This document shows positions 27,180-36,539 of a stretch of DNA of 64,000 bases, piece after piece. The notes below the pieces were generated by a model, which was not told the origin of the DNA, ran no database searches, and saw only the letters and a list, made by a program, of their open reading frames with translations. The stretch's first letter is position 1; each line of letters starts with the position of its first letter. The translations under genes and the position numbers were made by a program. This DNA is from Asinibacterium sp. OR53 (GTDB taxonomy: Bacteria; Bacteroidota; Bacteroidia; Chitinophagales; Chitinophagaceae): positions 761,974-825,973 of the forward strand of contig NZ_KI911562.1 of assembly GCF_000515315.1 (NCBI RefSeq), in the 5' to 3' direction.

Positions 27180-28295
27180 TTATTTTCTTAAACGAAGATC
27201 GGATACCAGCATAATATGATCGCTCAGGTCTTCATCCACCATATCGAACTGCCTTACTTCGAAATGTTTATCGGCCAGGATATAATCGATCCGTAATGTG
27301 GGCGCCAAGGAAATGAAACTGCGGCCAATACCAAAGCCTTTTTTAATGAAGGCGTCCTGCCAGCTGTCCTTGATATGGAAATAAGTGAAGGAGTTGGGCA
27401 CATCATTGAAATCGCCGCAGAGAATGGTGGGGTACGGACTGGCATCCAGCGCTTCCCGCACCAGGGAAGCCTGTACGCCCCTCCGGCGGAAGGCCAATCG
27501 CATCTTCACAAAAATATTCTTAGACGCCATTAGTGCTTCTTCGTCCTGCGTGCGGATCTTCTCCAGGTCGTTGTAGTCGCCTTTTTTGAATTTGAAAGAT
27601 TGCAGGTGCGTGGTAAACAGTCGTATGGTATCGGTCCCTTTTACGATATCTGCGTAAATAAGACTTTCGGCCACCGGGTATCGTACCCTGCCCGTGTCTA
27701 CGATGGGATATTTAGAGAAGATGATGCAGCCCGACTGGTACTCCCCGTTGTTACGCTGGTAGTCTTTCGAAAAAAAATAATAAGGAAAACGGCCGGTGAA
27801 CAACGAGAGATTATCGGCATCATTGCCTGAACGACTGGCATGGTTGAACTCCTGCATACAAATCACATCGGGCTCCAGCTTTAGCACAGTTTGCGCTACT
27901 TCTTCGCGGATGTGTTTTTTTGTTTCCTTGTTTTTAGACAGCCCGTTAAAACTCTGCACGTTCCAATCCACCACGCGCAGGTCGTTACTTTTCTTAGGTT
28001 TGTTGATACCCGATCCGGGATGCCAGGCAAACAATACATTGAGTTGCCGGTAGCCTACACACAATGCAACAAGTGGCAGCAACGCCAATGCCGGCTTCGC
28101 AATAAGCCAGCCAATCAGAAAAAATATCAGCAATAAAACCAGGTATGGAACAATAAGTCCGGTAAAACCTATCAACCACCAATGTGTGGGATTGAGGTAT
28201 GGCGAAAGACAAGCTAATAAAAACAAAGCAACGAGTAAAAGATTGATTCCGATAAGCGTTGTTTTTACTGCGCGACGAAAAAGGGTCTTGGCCAT
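27180..28295 (-). CDS. Membrane-anchored endonuclease/exonuclease/phosphatase protein
   Basis: Protein of 371 aa. Three N-terminal hydrophobic helices (about residues 10-95) are followed by an EEP-fold catalytic domain with DWNVQSFNG, the metal-binding glutamate in MQEFNH, CGDFNDVPNS and the terminal SDH (LSDHIML). The substrate may be nucleic acid, phospholipid or phosphoinositide-like; the sequence does not decide. It follows the rhomboid pair on the same strand with a 30-base gap. Confidence 0.9.
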   Translation of the reverse strand: MAKTLFRRAVKTTLIGINLLLVALFLLACLSPYLNPTHWWLIGFTGLIVPYLVLLLIFFLIGWLIAKPALALLPLVALCVGYRQLNVLFAWHPGSGINKPKKSNDLRVVDWNVQSFNGLSKNKETKKHIREEVAQTVLKLEPDVICMQEFNHASRSGNDADNLSLFTGRFPYYFFSKDYQRNNGEYQSGCIIFSKYPIVDTGRVRYPVAESLIYADIVKGTDTIRLFTTHLQSFKFKKGDYNDLEKIRTQDEEALMASKNIFVKMRLAFRRRGVQASLVREALDASPYPTILCGDFNDVPNSFTYFHIKDSWQDAFIKKGFGIGRSFISLAPTLRIDYILADKHFEVRQFDMVDEDLSDHIMLVSDLRLRK

Positions 28296-28325
28296 ACGTA
28301 AATTTACGAAATCTTATCTCAAGCC

Positions 28326-29243
28326 TTACAACTCTTCTTTGCTGGCCTGCTCCAGGAATGCTTTCTCTTCATCTGTGAGCTGATCGTATCCGTGCTGGTT
28401 GATTTTATCCAGTATGGCATCTAGTTTTTGCTGGGAAACATGAGACGTTTTGGTATACGGCTTCCGGTCTGATTTGTAAAACAGTCTTCCTTTCCCTTCC
28501 TTCCTCGCATGTTTTTTTTCCGGGTTGAAAAGATCATCTATCCAACTCACCAGGCGCATCATCCACAAAGACCAGTCCTGCCCCCTGCGCAACTGCCTGA
28601 TGAAAAAGAAACCCGTGATGCCTGCTCCTAAATGTGCAATAACAATGCCCGCATTCGAACCGGCCAGGGTGGCAAAATCTATCGCCACATAAACAAGTGT
28701 CAGTACCCAAAGCGGAATACCTCCGTTGATCAGGGGAAAGATGCGGTAATCGGGTGCGAGCGTGGTGGTGGCTACTGCAATGGCCATCACGGCTGCCCCG
28801 GCGCCCAGCATAGGCGCTATATTGTTCAGGTCCCGGGCCAGCACAGGCACCAGGTTATTACTCAATAAAAAAAGTACACCGCCGATAAATCCTCCATAGA
28901 GGTAAAGAGGGAACAGTTTATTATTACCGGCGAGGTCCTGCAATATGTATCCAAAGCACCACAGCCACAGCATGCTGTTTACCAATTGCCAGATGCCATG
29001 GTGTGCAAACATATACACCAGCAAGGTCCAGGGTTTGCCAGCCAGTTGTCCGAATGAAGCAGGGAGACTAAGCCAGTTGAGTATCTGCTGGTAAAATAAT
29101 TCGTTGGTGCTGCCCGATAAATAATAAATGATCTTGAGTGATATGATGCCGGCAAACAGTAGCATGTTGATGGCAAAGAGCAGCACCAGGGCATTGTTGT
29201 CTTGTCCGAGTAATATTTTGCGATTGCTTTTCATTGATTGCAT
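28326..29243 (-). CDS. Rhomboid-like membrane protein lacking the catalytic serine
   Basis: Six-helix rhomboid-fold protein of 305 aa, probably an inactive pseudoprotease. The motif aligned with GASGAVFG reads GAGAAVMA, so the nucleophile serine is glycine. The HGxWHxxxN segment of helix 2 reads HGIWQLVNS, losing the oxyanion histidine. The helix 6 histidine (IVIAHLGAG) remains. A soluble C-terminal tail ends in a DUF6576-like segment (LDKINQHGYDQLTDEEKAFL). It lies 18 bases after the active rhomboid and may regulate it. Confidence 0.85.
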   Translation of the reverse strand: MQSMKSNRKILLGQDNNALVLLFAINMLLFAGIISLKIIYYLSGSTNELFYQQILNWLSLPASFGQLAGKPWTLLVYMFAHHGIWQLVNSMLWLWCFGYILQDLAGNNKLFPLYLYGGFIGGVLFLLSNNLVPVLARDLNNIAPMLGAGAAVMAIAVATTTLAPDYRIFPLINGGIPLWVLTLVYVAIDFATLAGSNAGIVIAHLGAGITGFFFIRQLRRGQDWSLWMMRLVSWIDDLFNPEKKHARKEGKGRLFYKSDRKPYTKTSHVSQQKLDAILDKINQHGYDQLTDEEKAFLEQASKEEL

Positions 29244-29261
29244 AGCCAGCTCCTTACTTCT

Positions 29262-30110
29262 TTAATAAAACGTCTTTTTATTCGTTTTGTTCCAGGTCAT
29301 CACCATCAACAATCCAACGATGGCGCCACCAATATGCGCCCATCGTGCCACATTATCGCCTGCTGAATTCTCGAAAGCATAAAATACTTCGTATCCAAAG
29401 TAGATCAGTCCCAGCCACTTGGCTTTGATAGGCACCAGGAAATAGAGATAGATATAGGTGTTGGGGAACAGGTACACAAAAGCAGCGAGCACTCCGAACA
29501 CTGCGCCGCTGGCGCCGATCGTGGCCATGTCGATGTTTTTTTCATAGTAATCCGTGACCACCTTGAACAATTGATTGGCAATTCCGGTGTCACCGGGATT
29601 GGCATCTATAAATGATACGAGTCTGGGATCCGCTGCATATTGCAATTGGTATTTACGTCCAAATTGCATGATGGCATCTGTTAATGCCGCAGCGCTTCCA
29701 TTCGAATGGCGGCTCACGATCGATGCATAGTCGTGCATCATGGGCGTCAATTCATAGCTCAGGAACAGCAGGTGTATGAAAGCTGCGCCCAGTCCGCATA
29801 TAAAGTAAAAGATCAGGAACCGCTTCGATCCCCAAAGGTTCTCCAGTATCGATCCAAACATCCACAGCGCAAACATATTTCCAACAATATGCCAGAACCC
29901 GCCGTGCATGAACATGTGCGTAACAAGCTGCCAGGGCCTGAAGAGACCGCTTTGCCATGCATGCAGTGCAAAAAGGTCGTCCAGCTGCGCAGCAATAGCC
30001 GGGCTCTTTCCTATCGTATTCTGCGCCAGGAAAACCAATCCGTTGATGATGAGCAGGTTTTTGATGATGGTAGGTAATATCTCAAACCGGCTGGGCCTGA
30101 ATTCTGTCAT
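29262..30110 (-). CDS. Rhomboid family intramembrane serine protease
   Basis: Active-type rhomboid of 282 aa. The catalytic serine lies in GASGAVFGVLAAF, the helix 2 motif is intact (HGGFWHIVGNMFALW) and the partner histidine is in ARWAHIGGAIVG. An unusually long loop (about residues 120-185) lies between the third and fourth helices. The substrate is unknown. The start overlaps the rlmD stop by 4 bases, so the operon order is rlmD, active rhomboid, inactive rhomboid, EEP protein. Confidence 0.92.
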   Translation of the reverse strand: MTEFRPSRFEILPTIIKNLLIINGLVFLAQNTIGKSPAIAAQLDDLFALHAWQSGLFRPWQLVTHMFMHGGFWHIVGNMFALWMFGSILENLWGSKRFLIFYFICGLGAAFIHLLFLSYELTPMMHDYASIVSRHSNGSAAALTDAIMQFGRKYQLQYAADPRLVSFIDANPGDTGIANQLFKVVTDYYEKNIDMATIGASGAVFGVLAAFVYLFPNTYIYLYFLVPIKAKWLGLIYFGYEVFYAFENSAGDNVARWAHIGGAIVGLLMVMTWNKTNKKTFY

Positions 30111-31534
30111 TGATCCTTCAATTTTAACTGTACAACGTTTTCTATGTGCAAGGTATGCGGGAACATGTCAACCGGCTGTATTTTTTCTACCCGGTACTTT
30201 TCATCCAGCAATCCCAGGTCGCGCGCCTGTGTTGCCGGATTGCAACTTACATAAACCACGGTGGGGGCTGCAATATCCAGTAGTTTTTTAACGAGCTTTT
30301 CATGCATGCCCGCCCTTGGCGGATCGGTGATCACCACATCGGGCTGGCCATGGGTGGTAAAGAAAGCATCGTCGCATATATCGATCACATCGCCCGTGAA
30401 AAAAGCAGTATGGGCCAGGCCGTTCAGTTGTGCATTTTCTTTAGCGTCGGCAATGGCATCGGCCACAGCTTCCACACCCACTACTTTCTGCGCTCCTTTG
30501 CTTACAAAAATACCAATACTGCCGGTGCCGCAATACAGGTCGTACACTACCTGGCTTCCATCGAGCTCCGCGAAATCGCGCGTTACCCTGTATAATTTTT
30601 CGGCCTGGCGGGTATTGGTCTGGAAAAACGACTTGGGACTGATCTTGAACCTGAAATCTTCCAGTGTTTCTATTATATACCCTTTGCCATGATACACTTT
30701 GGAGTCGAGATCGTAGAGACTGTCGTTCTTTTTCGTATTGATGGTATATAATAAAGTGGTGATCTGCGGAAAATCATGCAAGAGTTGATCGAGTAATTTT
30801 TTTCTGGCGCCTGTATCTTCATATCCGAATACCAGGTTCACCATCAGTTCACCGGTAGTCGTATTGCGCACCAGCATATTGCGCAACCAGCCCTGGTGTT
30901 GTTTGATATCGTAAAAAGGAAGTTCCTCTTCTATGGCAAACCGTGCGGCTGCTTTGCGTAATTGATTGGTGGGTTCTTCCTGCAGGTAACAGGTATCAAT
31001 CTCCACTACCCTGTCGAAAAACCCCCTCACATGAAAACCTGCAGCGCCGGGTTGCGATTCCCAGGAAAGACCTGCTGCTTTCATTTGCTGGAACTCATCT
31101 GCAGGGATGAATTTGCGTGTAGCGAAAGTATATTCCATCTTGTTCCGGTAGCCGGTAGTAGCATCGGCGCCGATGATGGGTGAAATGGGTGGCAAACTGA
31201 TCCTGCCAATGCGTTGCAGGTTATCTGTTACCTGTTTTTGTTTGTACACGAGTTGTTGTTCGTAAGGCAGCATCTGCCACTGGCAACCTCCGCAAACACC
31301 GAAATGCGAACAAAAAGGTGTTACACGGGTGGGTGATGGTGTTTTGATCTGGATGGCCTGGCCTTCGGCCCAGTCGGATTTGTTCTTTGATAACCTGATG
31401 TCTACTACATCTCCGGGCACAGCACCTTCAATAAATATCACTTTTCCATCCACGCGCGACAAAGATTTTCCTTCAGCGGCATAGTCCTGTACCAAAACAT
31501 TTTCTAAAATTGTATTTTTTCTTTGTTTTCCCAC
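30107..31534 (-). CDS. rlmD: 23S rRNA (uracil-C5)-methyltransferase RlmD
   Basis: SAM-dependent RumA/RlmD-family enzyme methylating 23S rRNA at a uridine equivalent to U1939, 475 aa. It has an N-terminal TRAM domain (about 10-70), an iron-sulfur cysteine cluster (FCSHFGVCGGCQWQ), the SAM motif DLYCGTGSIG, TDPPRAGMH and the catalytic cysteine in YVSCNPATQARD. Bacteroidota often carry several RumA paralogues, so the exact uridine is not certain. Confidence 0.9.
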   Translation of the reverse strand: MGKQRKNTILENVLVQDYAAEGKSLSRVDGKVIFIEGAVPGDVVDIRLSKNKSDWAEGQAIQIKTPSPTRVTPFCSHFGVCGGCQWQMLPYEQQLVYKQKQVTDNLQRIGRISLPPISPIIGADATTGYRNKMEYTFATRKFIPADEFQQMKAAGLSWESQPGAAGFHVRGFFDRVVEIDTCYLQEEPTNQLRKAAARFAIEEELPFYDIKQHQGWLRNMLVRNTTTGELMVNLVFGYEDTGARKKLLDQLLHDFPQITTLLYTINTKKNDSLYDLDSKVYHGKGYIIETLEDFRFKISPKSFFQTNTRQAEKLYRVTRDFAELDGSQVVYDLYCGTGSIGIFVSKGAQKVVGVEAVADAIADAKENAQLNGLAHTAFFTGDVIDICDDAFFTTHGQPDVVITDPPRAGMHEKLVKKLLDIAAPTVVYVSCNPATQARDLGLLDEKYRVEKIQPVDMFPHTLHIENVVQLKLKDQ

Positions 31535-31592
31535 GGTTGCAAATGTAATCAGGATAGCCTATTTAACTACATTTACCATCCAATACCTTATT

Positions 31593-33053
31593 ATGAATCG
31601 TATCAGCATCTTTTTGATCTTCCTTTGTTCGGGTCTTTCGCTTGCAGCACAGAAAAAAACAGTGCCTGTTAAGCCCCAGGTTACTACCAACGGACGCAAT
31701 ATCAATATCACCCTTACCCCGCTTAAGAACTGCAAAGTGTACCTCGGCAGCTATATGGGCAAAGGTAAGGCGCTGGTTGACTCCGCTATGCTGAACGATA
31801 AAAGCCAGGGGGTATTTCGCGGTGCCAACAAACTCACAGGGGGCATTTATTTCGTGGTATCGCCGCAACTCACCATTCAGTTTGAATTATTGATGGATGA
31901 CAAGCAGCATTTTTCCATTGCAGCCGATACCGCACTCAAAGAACAGGCAGTCATCACCGGTTCTTTCGATAACGATCTTTTCAAAACCTATTCAGAAATA
32001 TCCACGGCACAGGGCAAAAAGATCCAGCAGTACGAAGCCAGCTATCACGCCGCAAGGACTGGTGCCGATTCCGCCGCTGCAAGGGCCGAGTTGGTCAAAG
32101 CCGATAAAGCAATCCGTCAATACCAGTCGGACATCATTGCAAAATATCCCCAGTCGCTGCTGGCCATGCTGTTCAATACTATGAAGCGGCCTACGGCGCC
32201 GGCCATTCCCATTGTAAATGGCAAGGCTGATTCGTTGTATCCTTATCGTTTTGTAAAAGAACATTATTGGGATGATGTGAATTTCAACGACGACCGCCTG
32301 CTGCGCACGCCATTCTTTGAACTCAAGCTTGATGAATATTTTAAATACTATGTATCTCCCGAACCCGACTCTATTATTGCAGAAGTGAAATACATATTAC
32401 TATATGCCAGAACAGGTAAAGAGATTTATCCTTACCTGCTCACCAAGTTCACCAACAAATACATGAATCCCGAATTCATGGGGCAGGACAAAGTATTTGT
32501 GTATCTCTTCGAAAATTTTTATGCCAAGGGAGATACCGTGCTGCTGAACCAGGCTTCGCGTAAAACGGTTACGGAGCGGGCTTATTTCCTGATGGCCAAC
32601 CAGATCGGCCAGCCCGCGCCCACACTCAACCTCAGCGATACCACGGGCAAAGCCGTGTCTTTGTATGCTATCCAGGCGCCTTTTACCATGATCGCTTTCT
32701 GGGACCCTAACTGTGGGCATTGCAAGGAAGAAATTCCACGGCTCGATTCATTATATAAGGCCAAGTGGAGAAACATGGGCGTGAAAGTGTTATCGGTGAA
32801 TATTTATGAGAATGAAATTCCTTCCTGGAAAAAATTCATAGCGGCCAAGAGCTTATCATCCGACTGGCTGCAGGCTTACGAAACAAAAGAAGCTAAAGAA
32901 GCCACCGAAAAATCAGGACAGGCTAATTACCGTCAGTTATTCGACATCATCAAGACCCCTACTTTCTACCTGCTCGACAAAGACAAACACATCATTGCAA
33001 AGCAACTCAGCCTGGAGCAGTTCGATGATATTTTGAAAATAAAAACGAAGTAA
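31593..33053 (+). CDS. TlpA/ResA-like thioredoxin-fold protein, DUF4369/DUF5106 type
   Basis: Exported 486-aa thiol-disulfide protein. After the signal peptide (residues 1-19), a DUF4369-like beta domain spans about 30-125 and a DUF5106-like helical middle about 140-320. A thioredoxin-like domain follows with the redox pair CGHC in WDPNCGHCKEEIPRLD (about 373-388). This architecture is typical of Bacteroidota periplasmic reductases. The partner is unknown. It is divergent from rlmD. Confidence 0.9.
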   Translation: MNRISIFLIFLCSGLSLAAQKKTVPVKPQVTTNGRNINITLTPLKNCKVYLGSYMGKGKALVDSAMLNDKSQGVFRGANKLTGGIYFVVSPQLTIQFELLMDDKQHFSIAADTALKEQAVITGSFDNDLFKTYSEISTAQGKKIQQYEASYHAARTGADSAAARAELVKADKAIRQYQSDIIAKYPQSLLAMLFNTMKRPTAPAIPIVNGKADSLYPYRFVKEHYWDDVNFNDDRLLRTPFFELKLDEYFKYYVSPEPDSIIAEVKYILLYARTGKEIYPYLLTKFTNKYMNPEFMGQDKVFVYLFENFYAKGDTVLLNQASRKTVTERAYFLMANQIGQPAPTLNLSDTTGKAVSLYAIQAPFTMIAFWDPNCGHCKEEIPRLDSLYKAKWRNMGVKVLSVNIYENEIPSWKKFIAAKSLSSDWLQAYETKEAKEATEKSGQANYRQLFDIIKTPTFYLLDKDKHIIAKQLSLEQFDDILKIKTK

Positions 33054-33058
33054 ACATT

Positions 33059-33094
33059 ATAGATTTTATCTATCAATCTATAGATATTATATAT
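33059..33094 (+). promoter_or_regulatory. OxyR-like binding site upstream of peroxiredoxin
   Basis: ATAGATTTTATCTAT (33059-33073) matches the OxyR half-operator ATAGntnnnanCTAT at every defined position. After 6 bases a second copy, ATAGATATTATATAT (33080-33094), matches except that C of CTAT is A. The ideal gap is 7 bases. The site ends about 22 bases before a GACATTTG -7-like element. The OxyR gene itself is not in the window. Confidence 0.55.
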
Positions 33095-33208
33095 AGAAAG
33101 CTATCATCGAATAGCTGACATTTGCATTACAATCAAACCGGCTACCGGTCATTTACATCTTTATTATTGCTTGTCCATTTTCAGTATTGTAAAAAACAAC
33201 TACACAAT

Positions 33209-33778
33209 ATGAGTAATAGGGTATTATCTATTGGAAACCAGTTTCCTGCATTCAAGAAAAAAGCAGTGGTTTCTATCGAGAAAGGAAAAGAGTTCGTTGA
33301 ATTGACAAACGGGTATGCAACTGAAAAAGGCAAATGGACTGTTATGTTCTGGTGGCCTAAGGATTTTACTTTTGTTTGTCCGACCGAGATTGCCGAATTC
33401 AACAAAAAACACAGCGAATTCACCGACCGCGATGCGGTACTGATCGGCGCTTCTACCGATTCTGAATTTGTACACGCCGCCTGGAGAAGGGATCACAACG
33501 ACCTGCGCGACCTGAAATTCCCCATGCTGGCCGATACTTCCAAATCACTGGCCGAAGAACTGGGTATCCTGGATGCAGAAGAGAAGATCGCATACCGCGC
33601 TACTTTCATCATCGACCCGCAGGGTATTGTTCGCTGGGTAAGTGTGTATGACCTGAATGTAGGCCGCAGCGTGCAGGAAGTGATCCGTGTACTGGATGCT
33701 TTGCAAACCGACGAACTCTGCCCTTGTAACTGGAGCAAAGGCGAAGAGACCCTCACCACACAGTTGAACCTGAATTAA
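33209..33778 (+). CDS. Peroxiredoxin, AhpC-like
   Basis: Cytosolic thiol peroxidase of 189 aa from the ATG at 33209; the longer frame from 33122 adds no homology. The peroxidatic cysteine lies in FTFVCPTEI (about residues 53-61). A C-terminal CPCNW pair supplies resolving cysteines, as in mycobacterial AhpC. It is followed 10 bases later by an AhpD-like gene, the usual reductant of that AhpC class, and preceded by an OxyR-like site, so a peroxide-induced pair is likely. Confidence 0.92.
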   Translation: MSNRVLSIGNQFPAFKKKAVVSIEKGKEFVELTNGYATEKGKWTVMFWWPKDFTFVCPTEIAEFNKKHSEFTDRDAVLIGASTDSEFVHAAWRRDHNDLRDLKFPMLADTSKSLAEELGILDAEEKIAYRATFIIDPQGIVRWVSVYDLNVGRSVQEVIRVLDALQTDELCPCNWSKGEETLTTQLNLN

Positions 33779-33788
33779 TACGCGTATC

Positions 33789-34385
33789 ATGAGTGAATCC
33801 ATCATACAAAATGAAACTTTCAGCAACCTGCTCAACGACCTGCAGTTGTCTGACTACGCCGTTTCTGCCAATGCACAGGCCCTGCTCGACGTGGATGCCA
33901 GATACATCCGCGACCTGAAGATCAATGTGGGCAATGTGCTCAACAACACACAATACCTGAACAAAAAGGAAGCATTGTTGCTGGCACTGGCGGTAGCCGT
34001 GAATGAAAAGCATACAGTGCTCGGAGAAGGTTTCTCGCGCCAGGCGCTCGAAGCCGGCGCCAATGAAGGCGAACTGGCAGAGATCGTTGCCTGTACATCG
34101 CTGATGAATACCAATAATATATTTTACCGTTTTCGCCATTTCACCAATAAAGAATTCTACCAGAACCATCCGGCCGGTATCAAAATGAGCATCATGATGA
34201 ACCCGGTGTTGGGAAAAGAGTTCTTTGAACTGGTGAGCCTGGTGATCTCGGCAGTAAATGGTTGTGAGCTGTGCGTGAGATCGCATGAGCAATCTGTTTT
34301 ACAGCATGGAAGCAGTGAAGCAAGGGTATTGGAAGCTGTTAAACTGGGCGCAGTGCTGAAGGGACTGATCACCGTACTGGCTTAG
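33789..34385 (+). CDS. Carboxymuconolactone decarboxylase/AhpD-like alkylhydroperoxidase
   Basis: All-helical AhpD/CMD family protein of 198 aa. The proton-relay and redox motif is complete: CELCVRSHEQSV gives the CxxC with histidine spaced as in AhpD. It most likely reduces the peroxiredoxin encoded directly upstream. A strong terminator follows the gene, so the pair forms a closed transcription unit. Confidence 0.9.
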   Translation: MSESIIQNETFSNLLNDLQLSDYAVSANAQALLDVDARYIRDLKINVGNVLNNTQYLNKKEALLLALAVAVNEKHTVLGEGFSRQALEAGANEGELAEIVACTSLMNTNNIFYRFRHFTNKEFYQNHPAGIKMSIMMNPVLGKEFFELVSLVISAVNGCELCVRSHEQSVLQHGSSEARVLEAVKLGAVLKGLITVLA

Positions 34386-34410
34386 TGTGAGTGATAGAAT
34401 GGGGTTGAAA

Positions 34411-34437
34411 AAGAGCGGGCAAGCCCGCTCTTTTTTT
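34411..34437 (+). terminator. Intrinsic terminator after ahpC/ahpD-like pair
   Basis: Stem GAGCGGGC / GCCCGCTC with a 2-base spacer and seven T directly after. Confidence 0.85.
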
Positions 34438-34525
34438 ATTTATAAAGCCCTTTCCGGCGATTTGACTTATTTTTAACGGCCGGGGTGCAGTCAATTCTAT
34501 TATTTTTGCCCCTCATAGCTATCAA

Positions 34526-35260
34526 ATGAAAAAAACACTACTATTACTGCTGGGCGTTTCTCTGAGCATTTTATCTATTGCACAAACGGAAACAAAGACT
34601 AAGAAAGACTGGAGTAAGATAGATATCAGCAGCAGGTCGGCCGACCATTTCATGATCCAATATGGTATCGACAGCTGGCAAGGGGCTCCCGACAGCGTGA
34701 GGACCAGCGGTTTCAGCAGGCATTTCAACTTTTATTTCATGTTGGATAAGCCCTTCAAAACCAATCCTCATTTCAGCGTGGGACTCGGGGCGGGCATCGG
34801 TACCAGCAATATGTTCTTCCATAACACCAAGGTGGACATCAAATCAATGGCTTCCAAGCTGCCCTTCATCAACCAGGACAGTACAGATCATTTCAAAAAG
34901 AACAAGCTTACTACCATATTCCTGGAAGCGCCTGTTGAATTGCGCTACTATGCCAATCCCGCCAATCCCAACAAATCTTGGAAAGCGGCCCTGGGCGTGA
35001 AAGTGGGTACTTTGCTGAAGGCTTACACCAAGGGTAAGAACCTGGTGAACAAGAACGGCGCTTCTATTTATGGACCTTCTTATATTGTAAAAGAGTACGA
35101 CAAACGTTTCATCGACGGCACCATGCTGGCGGTAACCGGCCGTATTGGTTATGGTATCATTTCGCTGGATGCGGGATACCAGATCACCAGCGTATTGAAA
35201 GACGGAGTGGGGCCGAATATGCACAAATTCTCTATCGGGCTTACCATCAGCGGGCTTTAA
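34526..35260 (+). CDS. Outer-membrane beta-barrel protein (porin-like)
   Basis: Exported 244-aa protein with a signal peptide (residues 1-20). Alternating amphipathic strands fit the small outer-membrane beta-barrel families of Bacteroidota (PF13568-like). The end (KFSIGLTISGL) has the pattern of a final barrel strand. A TATTTTTG element at 34501-34508 would drive a short leader. It sits alone between two terminators. The function is unknown. Confidence 0.8.
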   Translation: MKKTLLLLLGVSLSILSIAQTETKTKKDWSKIDISSRSADHFMIQYGIDSWQGAPDSVRTSGFSRHFNFYFMLDKPFKTNPHFSVGLGAGIGTSNMFFHNTKVDIKSMASKLPFINQDSTDHFKKNKLTTIFLEAPVELRYYANPANPNKSWKAALGVKVGTLLKAYTKGKNLVNKNGASIYGPSYIVKEYDKRFIDGTMLAVTGRIGYGIISLDAGYQITSVLKDGVGPNMHKFSIGLTISGL

Positions 35261-35286
35261 ATTGTTCGTGTGAATATATCATTGAG

Positions 35287-35317
35287 AGGGCGATGCTGAA
35301 TGGCATTGCCCTTTTTT
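35287..35317 (+). terminator. Intrinsic terminator after beta-barrel gene
   Basis: Stem AGGGCGATGC / GCATTGCCCT (one G-T wobble) around a short loop, then six T. Confidence 0.75.
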
Positions 35318-35332
35318 ATTAACGATCCACCC

Positions 35333-35340
35333 TACCTTTG
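35333..35340 (+). promoter_or_regulatory. -7 element TACCTTTG of hflX
   Basis: Exact TAnnTTTG match. Only six bases separate it from the ATG at 35347, predicting a leaderless or near-leaderless transcript. No clean TTTG is at the expected distance. Confidence 0.45.
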
Positions 35341-35346
35341 CACCCT

Positions 35347-36534
35347 ATGATCGAAAAAAAGCAGGTTATACAGCGTGAAGAAAAGGCTGTGCTGGTGGGA
35401 TTGATACAGAAAGATCAGACCAATGAACAGGTTGCCGAATACCTCGATGAACTGGCGTTCCTCTCTGAGACCGCCGGGGCTATTGCTATTAAGCGGTTTA
35501 CACAAAAGATGGCGCATCCCGACAGCCGCACTTTTGTAGGAAAGGGCAAGCTGGAAGAGATACGCGAATATGCAACGGACAGGGAGATAGACCTCGTTAT
35601 TTTCGACGACGAGCTCACCGGCTCACAAATCACCAATATTGAAAAAGAGCTCGGCATCAAAGTGATCGACCGCAGCGACCTCATCCTCGATATTTTCGCA
35701 CGGCGCGCCCGTACAGCGCAGGCCAAAGTGCAGGTAGAGCTGGCGCAATACCAATACCTGCTGCCCCGCCTCAAGGGTATGTGGAAGCACCTTGAAAGAC
35801 AGGGAGGTGGTATCGGTACACGCGGACCAGGTGAAACGGAGATCGAAACCGACCGTCGTATTGTGAAGGATAAGATATCGCTCTTACGTAAGCGTTTGGC
35901 GGAAATAGACAAGCAGTCCTTCACCCAACGCAAAGACCGCGGCGAGCTGATACGTGTTTCACTGGTGGGTTATACCAATGTGGGCAAAAGCACGCTGATG
36001 AATTTACTGAGCAAGAGCGAAGTGTTTGCGGAAAACAAATTGTTCGCTACGCTCGATACCACTACCCGCAAAGTGGTATTTGAAAACACACCTTTTTTAT
36101 TGAGTGATACCGTAGGATTTATTCGCAAACTGCCGCACCACCTGGTAGAAAGTTTCAAGAGTACACTGGATGAAGTGAGAGAGGCAGATATTTTATTGCA
36201 CGTAGTAGATATTTCCCATCCGCAATATGAAGAGCAGATAGGTGTGGTGAACAAGACCTTGCAAGACCTGAAAGCTTTTGAAAAGCCCATACTCACCATT
36301 TTCAATAAAATGGACCTGTACGAAGAGCGCACGTTCGACGAATGGCTGGAAGACAGTGTGAAAACAGAGATTTTGCAGGACCTGAAAGACCGGTGGGATG
36401 AAATTACCCATAACAATTGCGTATTCGTTTCGGCCCTGGAGCGAAGAAATGTAGATGCCCTGCGCGAACTGATATTGAATAAAGTGCGCGATATGTACCA
36501 GGTGCGTTATCCTTACCGCACCGTTCATTTTTAG
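35347..36534 (+). CDS. hflX: Ribosome-associated GTPase HflX
   Basis: Ribosome-splitting GTPase involved in rescue of stalled or heat-damaged ribosomes, 395 aa. The N-terminal glycine-rich domain contains GKGKLEEI and GGGIGTRGPGETEIETDRR. The G domain has GYTNVGKST (G1), DTVGFIRKLPHHL (G3 region) and FNKMD (G4). An in-frame TTG three codons upstream (35338) lies within the -7 element, so the ATG at 35347 is preferred. The Rieske gene follows by 5 bases. Confidence 0.96.
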   Translation: MIEKKQVIQREEKAVLVGLIQKDQTNEQVAEYLDELAFLSETAGAIAIKRFTQKMAHPDSRTFVGKGKLEEIREYATDREIDLVIFDDELTGSQITNIEKELGIKVIDRSDLILDIFARRARTAQAKVQVELAQYQYLLPRLKGMWKHLERQGGGIGTRGPGETEIETDRRIVKDKISLLRKRLAEIDKQSFTQRKDRGELIRVSLVGYTNVGKSTLMNLLSKSEVFAENKLFATLDTTTRKVVFENTPFLLSDTVGFIRKLPHHLVESFKSTLDEVREADILLHVVDISHPQYEEQIGVVNKTLQDLKAFEKPILTIFNKMDLYEERTFDEWLEDSVKTEILQDLKDRWDEITHNNCVFVSALERRNVDALRELILNKVRDMYQVRYPYRTVHF

Positions 36535-36539
36535 TTTCC

